DNA of 64,000 nt from positions 1,826,801-1,890,800 of the forward strand of contig NZ_CP098400.1 in NCBI RefSeq assembly GCF_023674465.1. The letters run 5' to 3'. The notes beneath the pieces are model-generated. The model was not told the origin of the DNA. It ran no database searches and saw only the letters and a program-made list of their open reading frames with translations. This DNA comes from Xiashengella succiniciproducens (GTDB taxonomy: Bacteria; Bacteroidota; Bacteroidia; Bacteroidales; Marinilabiliaceae). Positions 44,385 through 53,509 of the stretch are shown piece by piece; within the stretch, counting starts at the first letter, position 1; every line of letters begins with the position of its first letter. The translations under genes and the position numbers were made by a program.

Positions 44385-45128
44385 TTAACATCTATTCTTT
44401 CTCTTTTTTTTCTCCTCCTTTATTAATCGTGGCAGTAGTTTAATAAAACGTAAATACCTTGGAATGTTCTTTTTAGGCTCTTCAATAGCTCTGTATAACC
44501 ACTCTAATTTCAGACGTCTCATCCATGCTGGAGCTCTTTTAACCGAACCTACCCCTGAATAAAAATTAAATATCGCACCAAAACCAAACATCACACCTCT
44601 TTCAAGGAATGGCAATAACCTATTCATAAAGAATTCCTGTTTGGGCGCACCAAGAGAAACCCAAATAATATCTGGGCGATAATTATTAATATCTGCAGCT
44701 ATTGACTTATAATCAAATTCATCAACGCTTCTAAATGGTAATTCAACGAATGGCATATTAGCAATTTTAGGATCAATCTTGCTAAGTTCTTTACGCAATC
44801 CAGACAGGACTTTATGAGTATTACCTAAAAAATACTGTTTATATTTTCCTGAACGGACATAGTTTATAAACAAATCAGCACCAATATATGGCTTAAAAGG
44901 TTTTTTATGGATAAATCCCAAAATCGTGGCCAGCATAGATCCATCACAGATGTTTACAACAGCACCATTCAGTACTTCTAAAAACTCATTATTAACATTA
45001 GCTACAGATAAATTATTACTTTCAACAGAACAAACATATCCTGGCTTATTGTTTTTTATGCAACTACCGATGACATCATCAACAACGAATTTGTCAAATT
45101 CAAGATTTACATTAAAATACTTTTCCAT
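44385..45128 (-). CDS. WecG/TagA/CpsF family glycosyltransferase
   Basis: 247 residues from the ATG at 45128, which is preferred to a TTG 13 codons upstream. Signatures: SVESNNLSVANVN, NICDGSMLATIL, GADLF, YFLGNT, DIIWVSLGAPKQEFFMNRL and FGFGAIFNFYSG, then KRAPAWMRRLKLEWLYR. These inverting enzymes add N-acetylmannosamine-type or similar sugars to a lipid-linked intermediate on the inner membrane. The C-terminus is very basic (EEKKKRKNRC), fitting membrane contact. Last gene of the polysaccharide cluster. Confidence 0.92.
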   Translation of the reverse strand: MEKYFNVNLEFDKFVVDDVIGSCIKNNKPGYVCSVESNNLSVANVNNEFLEVLNGAVVNICDGSMLATILGFIHKKPFKPYIGADLFINYVRSGKYKQYFLGNTHKVLSGLRKELSKIDPKIANMPFVELPFRSVDEFDYKSIAADINNYRPDIIWVSLGAPKQEFFMNRLLPFLERGVMFGFGAIFNFYSGVGSVKRAPAWMRRLKLEWLYRAIEEPKKNIPRYLRFIKLLPRLIKEEKKKRKNRC

Positions 45129-45264
45129 TTGAGTGTAATTTATGCCACTTACGACTGTTACCGGCAATCAAATATGTATGATTTTCGGTATATAAGGATG
45201 CATGATTTTGAATTAAAAACTGAAACTAGATTTTATGCTTTCCACAGGTACTAAAAAGGTCAAA

Positions 45265-45615
45265 TCATTTATCACTAAATTGGCATCCCCAATAAATCAT
45301 TTCTGTATTTTTCAGGGCATTAAGACTGTGTTCTGCTCCGGCAGGTATTTTAATAAAGTCATCCTTCTCTAGAGAGTAGTTTTGATTCTCTACCTCAAAT
45401 GATACACTCCCTTTTAGAATAAAGTAAAACTCCTCCATATCCGGATGAATATGCTTATCAATGGAGCATCCTTCCTCAAGAAATCCAACTGCAACTTGCG
45501 TAATATTCGAATCACTATCTTGCCATTTCAGCAATACTTTTTTCAATCCATACCCATGACTCGTTAAAACCGAATTAAGCTGTGATGTTTTTTTAATTAC
45601 CAATAGGTTTTTCAC
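45265..45615 (-). CDS. Cupin-domain protein
   Basis: 116 residues with one cupin barrel: GCSIDKHIHPDMEEFYFILKGSVSFEV (motif 1 with H-x-H and E, given in family order) and DFIKIPAGAEHSLNAL (motif 2 with PxG and H). The metal site looks complete. It starts at a GTG and overlaps the end of the epimerase gene by 23 bases, so the two are coupled. It is likely a sugar isomerase/epimerase-like or regulatory cupin of the cluster. The substrate is unknown. Confidence 0.82.
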   Translation of the reverse strand: MKNLLVIKKTSQLNSVLTSHGYGLKKVLLKWQDSDSNITQVAVGFLEEGCSIDKHIHPDMEEFYFILKGSVSFEVENQNYSLEKDDFIKIPAGAEHSLNALKNTEMIYWGCQFSDK

Positions 45616-46600
45616 TTTCGATCTCCTTTTTAATCCAATTAAACTGCCTCATAAGCCCATCTTTCAGTGATACTTTAGGCTCCCAACCCAACACGCGCTT
45701 AGCTTTTGAATAATCAGCACTTCTTGCCTTATCCCCTTCAGGTTTCGTAACATCAAATTCTATTTTAATGTCTTTCCCTGAAATATCGACAACTGTCTCA
45801 GCGATTTCCTTAATAGAGGTACAAACAGATGGTCCCAATTGGATAACACCTTCTCCCAAACCCTTCTCTAAAGCTAAAACAATCCCATTGACCACATCAT
45901 CAACATGAATAAATGCGCGACCTTGAGAACCGCTTCCCCACACAATAAAAGGTTCGTTTGGATAATTAATTGATTTTCTAATCAGAGCAGGAATAACCTG
46001 ACTTCTTTCCCCGAAATCACATGGAGATCCATAAACATTATGGAACATCAGATTACAAACCGGAATACCGGTTTCTGCACCCAAAAGGTCAGTTTCATAC
46101 TGCCCCATTAACTTACTCCAACCATAGGCTGATTCAGGAAGAGCAGGATACAACTCTTCCTCTCGTAAAGGTTCAGGGTCTATGGTATTTTGGCGGGTAA
46201 GTGGGAAACTACATGCGGTTCCGGCATAAATAAAGCCCTTAATGTGTTTCCCATAATTCCGTACTGAATCAATAACATTCGAATTTATCAAAATATTCTG
46301 TCGGAATAAGGAGCCTTGATTATTGAACACATAATCAATGCCAGCAACAACATCAGCAAGATGAACAATGTAATCCACTTTCTCAATTAAGTCATCACAT
46401 GAATGACTAACAGATAAATCTCTGTTGAAAAAATTATTATTTAAATCAATTATCGGATTCCCATTGTTGTCATTCAAATAATCAAGTCTCCCGCGCCAAA
46501 GATTGTCAACTATAAAAACTTCGTTTCCAAGTGAGACTAATTTCTTAGTAAGGTTTGAACCAATCATCCCGGCTCCTCCGGTTATCAATACTCTTTTCAT
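45593..46600 (-). CDS. NAD-dependent nucleotide-sugar epimerase/dehydratase (SDR)
   Basis: 335 residues of the extended SDR type. The nucleotide motif is LITGGAGMIGSNL at the N-terminus, the catalytic YxxxK is in YGWSKLMGQYE, and the usual NVYGSPCDF, then RAFIHVDDVVNGI follow. It converts an NDP-sugar used in the glycan, but whether this is a 4-epimerase, a 4,6-dehydratase or a GDP-fucose-type synthase cannot be told. It overlaps the upstream glycosyltransferase by four bases. Confidence 0.9.
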   Translation of the reverse strand: MKRVLITGGAGMIGSNLTKKLVSLGNEVFIVDNLWRGRLDYLNDNNGNPIIDLNNNFFNRDLSVSHSCDDLIEKVDYIVHLADVVAGIDYVFNNQGSLFRQNILINSNVIDSVRNYGKHIKGFIYAGTACSFPLTRQNTIDPEPLREEELYPALPESAYGWSKLMGQYETDLLGAETGIPVCNLMFHNVYGSPCDFGERSQVIPALIRKSINYPNEPFIVWGSGSQGRAFIHVDDVVNGIVLALEKGLGEGVIQLGPSVCTSIKEIAETVVDISGKDIKIEFDVTKPEGDKARSADYSKAKRVLGWEPKVSLKDGLMRQFNWIKKEIESEKPIGN

Positions 46601-47685
46601 TTTATTGAATGTTTATATATGCTTAATAGTTTAGATAAATACTTCTTATTTGAATAGTTTTCTTTAACTGTCTTCCTCGCATTATTGGACAGCCTTAATT
46701 TCTCCTCATTAGGCAGTTGAAACAAAAAGGCCAGTTTTTCTTCAATATCACTCGAAGACATCTTTTCAACCCTAATGCCATTATACATATTTTCAACAAC
46801 AACTTTCATTGATGCATCATCAGTTACGACAGGTATCACTCCACAACTCATAGCTTCTAATAAAGAGATTGGTAACCCCTCACCATAGGTTGATGGTAAA
46901 ACGAAAAAATCTGAATTAGTTAATGCTTTAATCTTTTCTTCTCCTGATATTACACCTCGAAAATCAAAATCATCTCCCATAATGTTTTTTAACTCTTCAA
47001 CTAAAAATCTCTCCAATTCGCCTTTACCACATAAAACAAATTGGAACCGATGTTTTTTATATAAATCCTTAAAAGCACTTGTCAAATATATAAGCCCCTT
47101 ACTTTCATGGAATCGACCCAAAAAAATAATTTTTGGAACTTCATTGAATAATTTAGGACCTTCGTGAAAGAATACTTTTGTATCAATACTATTAGGTAAA
47201 GAAATTGCATCAAATCCATACAATGATTTAATCAAATTCGCTTCAACATCACTTAAAACAATTCTTTCTTTACTTCCTTCAAAAATTGAATTGATCAGTA
47301 ATAATTTAAGCTTACTCTCAGGCTTCTTCGTTAGAAACTCTCCTCCATGGATATGAAGAACAACTGGAACGAAACAAATCCTCGCCAGGAAATTAAACAG
47401 AACCTCCCTTAAAAGACCTTTATTATTAAACGGCAGATTTTGATGAAAAACATCAATCCTGTTCTTTAATATATATACAGGAAAAAGAAAAAGCCTATAT
47501 ATTGTATTTAAATAACTTAAAAGACCCCACTTGTCTTTATCAGTTCGCCCCACTTCTAAATGATAATAAACTATATCATTTTTTGACTCAATAATAGAGC
47601 TTACAACAGCAGATATTCCACTTACATTTTTATCAACACTTAAGCTTGGTGCTGATATTAATACACGAATCCTTTCTTTCGCCAT
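46597..47685 (-). CDS. GT4 family glycosyltransferase
   Basis: 362 residues with a GT-B fold. The C-terminal nucleotide-sugar motif is present (IIFLGRFHESKGL, then GEGLPISLLEAMSCGVIPVVTDD with the E-x7-E pattern), and the N-terminal domain has VVLHIHGGEF. It transfers a hexose or similar from an NDP-sugar to the growing repeat unit. An IS3 end lies only ~80 bases upstream of its start, so its present promoter must be within those bases or in the IS. Confidence 0.92.
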   Translation of the reverse strand: MAKERIRVLISAPSLSVDKNVSGISAVVSSIIESKNDIVYYHLEVGRTDKDKWGLLSYLNTIYRLFLFPVYILKNRIDVFHQNLPFNNKGLLREVLFNFLARICFVPVVLHIHGGEFLTKKPESKLKLLLINSIFEGSKERIVLSDVEANLIKSLYGFDAISLPNSIDTKVFFHEGPKLFNEVPKIIFLGRFHESKGLIYLTSAFKDLYKKHRFQFVLCGKGELERFLVEELKNIMGDDFDFRGVISGEEKIKALTNSDFFVLPSTYGEGLPISLLEAMSCGVIPVVTDDASMKVVVENMYNGIRVEKMSSSDIEEKLAFLFQLPNEEKLRLSNNARKTVKENYSNKKYLSKLLSIYKHSIK

Positions 47686-48600
47686 TGCTATGTTTATATA
47701 TTTTATTTAACAGTTGAATATTGGTTATACAAAACTTTTATATGTTACAAATATAGGAAAACGGAAGTGTGTAGGCTTCCCCTTTTTAGTACAGTTCAAA
47801 AGTAGACAAATCTTTCTTATCCCGACAACCGTTTTGATGGGCGTAGTGTAGCGAAGTCATAGCCGAAGCGGAACGGAGCCCATCAAAACGGTTCGGGCCA
47901 TCGTCCCTGAGTTCTCTGTACTTTCTTGGCGACATGCCGCCCAAAGCATCATGGGGCCTATGGTTGTTATAGTCATCCACAAACTCTTGCGATACCGACC
48001 TCACTTCATCGATGTTGTCGAACAGGTAAGCGTCCAACACCGATTCGCGATAGGTCTTGTTGAAACGCTCGATATAAGCGTTTTGAGTGGGTTTCCCCGG
48101 TTGTATATATTTGAACTCTATCCCGTTTATCTTGCTCCAGTTTTGCCCTATTTTGGCTATAAACTCTGGACCGTTGTCCATGCGTATATTCTCCGGTTTC
48201 CCGTACCTGTTTACCAAGTGCTTCAGCACCCAGATGACCCTGCTGCTTTTTAGCGAATAGTCCGTTTCGTTGAACAGGACCTCGCGGTTGTAGTCGTCTA
48301 TCACGTTGAAAGACCGGAACTTCACCCCGTTGCTCAGAACATCGCCAACAAAATCGATGCTCCAGGTGTGGGTGAATTTCCCGGGTACGCCCAGGGGCTC
48401 TTTCACCCTTGCCGGCAAACGCTTCTTCGTCTTGCGCCGCAGGGGCATGCCCATCTTTTTGTAGATGCGGTGCAGTTTTTTATGGTTCACGGCCTCGCCC
48501 GTATTGCGCAGACTGGATATTCCGGTGATATTGACCCCTCATTCCGGTGATACTGACCCCTCACTGGTAGAGGTTCAAAGAACGTGATAGACTGACAATA

Positions 48601-49350
48601 TTACCGTTTTTTTCTTAAACTTTCTCCATTGAGCTCGATACGATATGCAGTATGAACTAATCGGTCCAGGATAGCATCTGCTATTGTATCATCTCCAATG
48701 ATATCATACCAGTTAACTACTGGAAGTTGACTGGTAATAATCAAGGAGTTTCGAGCATGTCTGTCTTCTATAATTTCCATGATATCCATACGTTGCTGTT
48801 GGTCTAATCTGGTTAGTCCAAAGTCATCTATAATAAGTAAATCTGTTTTGGATAACTTTGTAAACATCTTATGGATAGAGCCTTCAAGTCTGGCCATTTT
48901 TGTTCTCATCAGCAGCTTCTGTAAGTTGTAGTAAGCTACCTTTTTACCCTGCATACAAGCTTGTTGTCCTAAGGCCGACGCAAGGAAGCTTTTCCCACAA
49001 CCCGAAGCCCCTGTGATTAAAACAGACTCGCCATTTTCCATGTAGGCTCCAGTGGCAAGCGTTGCTAACATTTCTTTATCTACCCCTCGGGCAGCATCAA
49101 TGTAAATTTCTTCTATTGTTGCTTGATAGCGGAAGCCCGCATTCTTTTTAAGTCGTTCGAACCGATTGTTCTTACGACTTTGATACTCATTCTGTAATAA
49201 AAGTTTTAGTCCTTCAGATAGGCTTAGTTCATGATGTTTTCGTGTTTCAAGCAGAGCCATCCAGGCCCGACTCATACCATGCAGACTTAATTCTGCCATT
49301 TGTGTTTCAATCTCTTTCATTGCTAATTGGTTTTTAATTATTTGTAGCAC
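48601..49350 (-). CDS. istB: IstB ATP-binding helper of IS21 copy B
   Basis: 249 residues, apparently the same as copy A: AAA+ ATPase with Walker A GASGCGKSFLA and Walker B DLLIIDDFGL. It overlaps istA by 13 bases, the usual layout of the family. Confidence 0.92.
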   Translation of the reverse strand: MLQIIKNQLAMKEIETQMAELSLHGMSRAWMALLETRKHHELSLSEGLKLLLQNEYQSRKNNRFERLKKNAGFRYQATIEEIYIDAARGVDKEMLATLATGAYMENGESVLITGASGCGKSFLASALGQQACMQGKKVAYYNLQKLLMRTKMARLEGSIHKMFTKLSKTDLLIIDDFGLTRLDQQQRMDIMEIIEDRHARNSLIITSQLPVVNWYDIIGDDTIADAILDRLVHTAYRIELNGESLRKKR

Positions 49351-50882
49351 TCTCTGCCTCTTACGTTTTGATGTTTAGGCAAAGGATTATCTTCGGGGAC
49401 ATCGGTGTCCCAGATCACTTTGTTTTTTATAAGGTTACGCACGAGTGTATAGCTATATCTATTGAGCTCTATGGCTATTTTACAGGCCTGAGCGAAGTCT
49501 TCAGGTTCAGTGTCCCTTTGAAGGCGAAGAAGACCATCACAAGTGCGGTATAATTGTTCTGGATATTTTCCTTGCTGAAAAAGTTGGACAAAGAGATTAT
49601 ATAGTTCATCAGATGTCCTCTTGGCTTTTTCCATGTAATAATCAGGACTTCTGCTGAGCCAGTGTTGATGATTTGAGCAAAGGTGTTCCTTGACACTGGT
49701 ATATTGCCCGGCAGTGTATGACCTTGCATGAACGGCTACCAGTTCATTATTTACGTAAATGGATACTATAGATCTGGTATAGATCACCATTGCCTTACGT
49801 CCAACATGAATGTAAGGAACACTATAATAATGACGATCCTTAAACAAGCATATGTGATTATTGGGAGCCACAGTGTATTCTTTGTAAAACTTCATTTCAT
49901 AGACTGTCTTAGGAAGGGGCTGTAAGAGATGCTTTTCATCGGCCAGAAACTTCTCTTCGCGACAATATGGTTTTATTTGCATCCTGGTTTGATTATGCCT
50001 TAATACCAGAGCTGCAATACTTTCATTAAGCTCATGTAAGCTATGGAACTGTCTGTTACGGAGTTTTGCATAAATCCTGCTGTAGATGATTTTTACCTGA
50101 TTCTCAACCAGAGCCTTGTCTTTGGGACTTCTTACCCTTGCCGGAACAATGGTTGTTCCATAGTGATTAGCCAAGTCATCAAGTGCCACATTGAGTTCCG
50201 GTTCATAGCGATCTGACTTTATTACAGCTGACTTTAAGTTGTCAGGGACAATGGCTCTTGGAACTCCTCCAAGATAGGACAGGCAGCAAGATATGGCATA
50301 AATAAAATCCTCAACTCCTTGCGTTTTTACAGCCATTGCAAAGGCATAATCGGAGTATGGAAGGCATGCTACAAAAACCTGACACTTAATAATCTCTCCG
50401 GTTTGTATATCGACATATGATAGCTGCTTACCAGCAAAATCAATGAAGAGCTTGTCTGAAGGTTCATGATGTAATACGGCAGTAGGTTTGGATGCCTTTT
50501 GATGCTGATGCAGATGATAACAAAACTGTGAGAAGCTGTAACCGTTAGGGTTGGATTCTTTGTATTCTTCCCAAAGGATTAGCCTGGTTACCCCATTGCG
50601 CTTAAGCTCTTGGACATAATAATCCATCTGCTTTTTTAGAAACTCGTAGCGATGTTCCTTATATGAAGGATTACCCAGATGAAATTTGCTCTCAAGAACA
50701 GGATCGTCCAACTCTAGCAAATCATCGATATTATATCCTGATGATTCATACTTATGAAGATAAGACTTCACAGTATTCTTGCTAATGCCCAGAATGCGAG
50801 CAATCTCTTTCTTTGCTTTACCTTGTTGGTGTAGCCGAAGTAACTGTTTTATCTGACTCATTGGTCTGGTTTTTCCTGCCAT
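49338..50882 (-). CDS. istA: IstA transposase of IS21 copy B (intact)
   Basis: 514 residues: helix-turn-helix (HQQGKAKKEIARILGISKN), DDE integrase core with Asp in LFIDFAGKQLSYVD, Asp in AIVPDNLKSAV, and Glu in KDKALVENQVKIIYSRIY, then a C-terminal beta-rich domain (YYSVPYIHVGRKAMVIY). The triad is complete, in contrast to copy A. The ATG at 50882 is preferred over a GTG one codon upstream. Confidence 0.93.
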   Translation of the reverse strand: MAGKTRPMSQIKQLLRLHQQGKAKKEIARILGISKNTVKSYLHKYESSGYNIDDLLELDDPVLESKFHLGNPSYKEHRYEFLKKQMDYYVQELKRNGVTRLILWEEYKESNPNGYSFSQFCYHLHQHQKASKPTAVLHHEPSDKLFIDFAGKQLSYVDIQTGEIIKCQVFVACLPYSDYAFAMAVKTQGVEDFIYAISCCLSYLGGVPRAIVPDNLKSAVIKSDRYEPELNVALDDLANHYGTTIVPARVRSPKDKALVENQVKIIYSRIYAKLRNRQFHSLHELNESIAALVLRHNQTRMQIKPYCREEKFLADEKHLLQPLPKTVYEMKFYKEYTVAPNNHICLFKDRHYYSVPYIHVGRKAMVIYTRSIVSIYVNNELVAVHARSYTAGQYTSVKEHLCSNHQHWLSRSPDYYMEKAKRTSDELYNLFVQLFQQGKYPEQLYRTCDGLLRLQRDTEPEDFAQACKIAIELNRYSYTLVRNLIKNKVIWDTDVPEDNPLPKHQNVRGRECYK

Positions 50883-51184
50883 CACAAGACTTTTTAGTGG
50901 ATAGTTCCACTAAGGAAACCAAAACCAGTGAATTTGATATGATTACCATAAAGGGGGTCAACATGCTCCGGATTATCCATGCAGACGGTGGTAGCACTTC
51001 CAAAAACCTTCGGTGGGGTGATCTTTAGCCAGCTCTTCTAATCTGTCCATGTAATAAAAATCGTTTTTGACCGATGCATAGTTTAGGCTGCTCCTGCTGA
51101 GCCGCAACAAACGACACGCCTTGCCGATGTCTTTGGGCCGCTCTTGGCGGACGGCACCGATGATGGTCCTTTTCTCGCAAGGCT

Positions 51185-51451
51185 TTAGAGCTTTTTTTCG
51201 ATGATGTATTTGGCAACGTCCAATTCCATGGCAAGGTTGGCGTACATGCGCTTCAACCTCGCGTTTTCCTCCTCCAAGGCCTTGACGCGCTTCATCTCGC
51301 TCGCGTCCATGCCCCCGTAACGTTGCCGCCATTTATACAGCGTGGCGCGGCTTATGCCGTGCACACGCGTCAGTTCGTCGATGCCTTTGCCGTTGTCGAA
51401 CTCTTTTAGGATGCCCGCTATCTGTGTCGGGCTGAAGGTGCTTCTCTTCAT
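51185..51451 (-). CDS. IS3 OrfA with programmed frameshift site
   Basis: 88 residues: helix-turn-helix ([18 protein letters not shown], then [17 protein letters not shown]) and a leucine-zipper-like end. The last codons GAA AAA AAG contain the slippery heptamer A AAA AAG (51191-51197). A -1 slip there leads straight into OrfB (ALKPCEKR), the standard way IS3 elements make the fused OrfAB transposase. Confidence 0.9.
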   Translation of the reverse strand: MKRSTFSPTQIAGILKEFDNGKGIDELTRVHGISRATLYKWRQRYGGMDASEMKRVKALEEENARLKRMYANLAMELDVAKYIIEKKL

Positions 51452-51518
51452 CTGTTTTACGTTTCTTAAAAGTTATACATTATGGTCTACTTTTAAAACG
51501 TACTGTTTTTGGGGGAGC

Positions 51519-51680
51519 TTACACAGTAAGTCTCTTGTTAACGAAGATAAAGACCTCACCACTCTGCACGTCACGCTTCATCAAAGAAGTGACAATACCG
51601 CTAAGGGTGTAAGAACTTTTTCGCATATCCACGGCTCCTGGATATAGAAAATACTTTAGATTACCATGCAAATGAAACAT
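51519..51680 (-). pseudogene. tnpB: IS66 TnpB, truncated by the IS3 end
   Basis: The frame starts at 51680, six bases after tnpA, and reads about 50 residues of TnpB (YPGAVDMRKSSYTLSGIV, then GEVFIFVNKR), after which it runs into the IS3 terminal repeat and stops. The rest of TnpB, which should continue beyond the conserved VFVFVNKR-type motif, is absent from this window. Confidence 0.85.
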
Positions 51681-52112
51681 CGGAAATTAATCATAAAGGT
51701 GAACTATAGCCCTTAATAATTCCAAGTCCATGTTCTCACGAATTACCATCTTGGTTCCATTAGGAAAAACAAGTTCAACAGGTGCCGTTGAGCTGTTTAT
51801 GTCATCGGTTCTGCTTGAGGTTACCCTGGATTGATTGTCGCGTACTGGGTGCTCAGCAGATACTGAATCGAAAACCAGTGGTATAAAGCACTTAGGTTCT
51901 TCTTGTGCTGTGTTCCACAACTGCTTTCTCCAGTAATAAAAGCTGGAAGGGGATAATGCCTGGTTAGAACAAAAGTCTCGTACACTTAAATTTGATTCCT
52001 GGTATTCCTTATAGAGCTGTTTGAAGGTCGTTAGTGTCATCCTCATTTTTTGCCTTCAAAGAAACGAAGCCTTAACATTGATCACAATATGTACTAGGCC
52101 GAATGCTTACTA
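51526..52112 (-). mobile_element. IS66-type remnant
   Basis: Contains tnpA and the first third of tnpB. The tnpA-side end may be GTAGTAAGCATTCGGCC (inverse, ~52100-52112), which has the GTAAGC core typical of IS66 ends. The large TnpC transposase gene is missing, removed together with the rest of tnpB at the IS3 junction. Confidence 0.75.
51687..52046 (-). CDS. tnpA: IS66 accessory protein TnpA
   Basis: 119 residues with the N-terminal helix-turn-helix typical of IS66 OrfA (TTFKQLYKEYQESNLSVRDFC, given in its family form, then LSPSSFYYWRKQLW) and the C-terminal ELVFPNGTKMVIRENMDLELLRAIV. It is intact but useless without TnpB and TnpC. Confidence 0.88.
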   Translation of the reverse strand: MRMTLTTFKQLYKEYQESNLSVRDFCSNQALSPSSFYYWRKQLWNTAQEEPKCFIPLVFDSVSAEHPVRDNQSRVTSSRTDDINSSTAPVELVFPNGTKMVIRENMDLELLRAIVHLYD

Positions 52113-52203
52113 CCCACAGTATTCAACATAGAGCCGAAAAACACTGTATTTACTTTACTCGGTTATTCTCCGGAACTAGGGGGTCAACATGCTCCGGATT
52201 ATC
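52113..52203 (-). repeat. Isolated IS-end sequence upstream of the IS66 remnant
   Basis: The minus strand begins GGATAATCCGGAGCATG-TTGACCCCC and continues CTAGTTCCGGAGAATAACC, the same ~60 bp that copy A of IS21 carries near its left end. It marks the border between the insertion nest and the polysaccharide gene beginning downstream at 52260. Confidence 0.7.
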
Positions 52204-52259
52204 CAAGAACCTCTCCGCTCGCTGAAAATGAATTTATTATAAAAACAACAAATAACGCT

Positions 52260-53438
52260 TTAATCAATCTCAGCAGTTAATTGGGATGCTCTCTTTGGGC
52301 TAAGGACATAACCTAAAATCATCATTGGCAACAAGCCCCTATGGGAAACAATGGTAGTGTCGGCAATTGATTCAATTAAAAAGAAAGCAATTATTATCAA
52401 CCCTATTTTATACTCAACAATTTTTTCTGCTAAAGATTTATAATCGACTAATTTCCATAAACGATACCAAAATACCACAAAAAGCATTATCCCTATATAA
52501 CCAAACTGTGATAATACTGGGAAAAAAGTGTCTGCAACAAATTTATCATAGGAGGGACTCAGTCCCCATACTTTGTACAAATCATATTTATAGTACAACG
52601 GCGAATAAAAATCTCGGGAGGCCTCATTTCCATAAGTACCAAAACCTGAACCAAATGGGAAATAGTCATTTAAGACGTTCACAGCATTTTTATACAAAAC
52701 CGGACGCGCGATCCAATCAGAAGAAAAGCCTTCAACCACATACAAATTCAATTTGCTCCATGCTGCAATTACCACCACTACAAACACAAAAAGTGATATT
52801 ATTAACGTCCTAAATGACAATACAATTCTATGTCTTACGAAAAGAAGAACAAAACTAGCAATTATGAAAATACCATAGAATTTCGATCTTCCAGACAATA
52901 ATCCCAAACTCAATATAATGATTGAAATTAGAAGATCAGATTTCTTGCTATGATTAAAAGTGTAATATAAAATTGATAAACTAAAACAACATGTCGCGAA
53001 AGTAGTAGGATGGCCGAAAAACAAATCCAGAACTCCTAACATAGATGCAATTACTAAGACGCTAAACAAAGTCAATACAGTAAAACGTAGTATTTGCCCT
53101 TGTTTTTTAGAGAATGACACACCTAAATAGTAAAACGAAAAGAACGCCAGATAAGGTTTAGCTTGCTGTAGAAAATCTGCCAAAACAGCTGCAGGAACAG
53201 TAACATTAATTACCAAAGAATAAAAAAAATAGAATAGAAATACAACTAGAAAAACAAATAATCCTTTTCCTATTGATCCATTATGTGTAAGTGAGATTAT
53301 AAAATAGAAACAAAAAAGTATTAGTAATGTAATCTCATCAATGAGGTTTATAGCTAATGGTTCATATAAAACTATTCCAAATATAGTGGTACATATTATG
53401 ATAATAAATCCAATTTTATTTACAAGCCACTGTTTCAT
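52260..53438 (-). CDS. O-antigen polymerase/ligase-like membrane protein
   Basis: 392 residues with about ten or eleven membrane helices and one large periplasmic loop (about 255-310: FPFGSGFGTYGNEASRDFYSPLYYKY region) of the Wzy_C/RfaL type, holding the short G-S-G-F-G-T-Y-G motif typical of this group. It likely joins repeat units or ligates the glycan. It is the last gene before the insertion nest, and the next cluster gene on the other side is the GT4 transferase. Confidence 0.87.
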   Translation of the reverse strand: MKQWLVNKIGFIIIICTTIFGIVLYEPLAINLIDEITLLILFCFYFIISLTHNGSIGKGLFVFLVVFLFYFFYSLVINVTVPAAVLADFLQQAKPYLAFFSFYYLGVSFSKKQGQILRFTVLTLFSVLVIASMLGVLDLFFGHPTTFATCCFSLSILYYTFNHSKKSDLLISIIILSLGLLSGRSKFYGIFIIASFVLLFVRHRIVLSFRTLIISLFVFVVVVIAAWSKLNLYVVEGFSSDWIARPVLYKNAVNVLNDYFPFGSGFGTYGNEASRDFYSPLYYKYDLYKVWGLSPSYDKFVADTFFPVLSQFGYIGIMLFVVFWYRLWKLVDYKSLAEKIVEYKIGLIIIAFFLIESIADTTIVSHRGLLPMMILGYVLSPKRASQLTAEID

Positions 53439-53509
53439 GAAGTGTGAAAGTAGAAAATATATAGTCCTTAGATTTCTGATTGTAACTTTGTTTTTGATCC
53501 CCCCTCACT

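Larger units (their letters stand above)
48514..50980 (-). mobile_element. IS21-type element, copy B (complete)
   Basis: A 2467-bp element inside IS3 orfB, flanked by the 6-bp duplication GCAGAC (48508-48513 and 50981-50986). Its ends are TGGATATTCCGG and, inverse, ATGGATAATCCGG, followed inward by TGACCCC motifs, with a second tandem motif on the istB side. Both genes are intact, so this is the probable active copy. Confidence 0.93.
47786..51190 (-). pseudogene. IS3 OrfB transposase, split by IS21 copy B
   Basis: The N-terminal part (50981-51190) reads [16 protein letters not shown] to FWKCYHRL, and the C-terminal part (47786-48513) resumes [18 protein letters not shown] and holds the integrase core ([39 protein letters not shown]). 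Removing the IS21 and one copy of the 6-bp duplication restores a continuous frame across HRLRNTG. Confidence 0.9.
47768..51525 (-). mobile_element. IS3-type element interrupted by IS21 copy B
   Basis: Ends start TGTGTAGGCTTCCCC (left) and TGTGTAAGCTCCCCC (right, inverse), in the TG...CA form of the family. Without the IS21 it would be ~1.29 kb. No 3-bp target duplication is seen (AAG on one side, GTA on the other), and the IS66 gene cut at its right end does not continue on the left, so a deletion or exchange has taken place next to it. Confidence 0.87.

Noticed and set aside
50973-51332. 119-residue frame in IS3 as a separate gene
   Set aside because: Its first half is the out-of-frame shadow of OrfA. 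Only the part after the A AAA AAG slip site is real OrfB.
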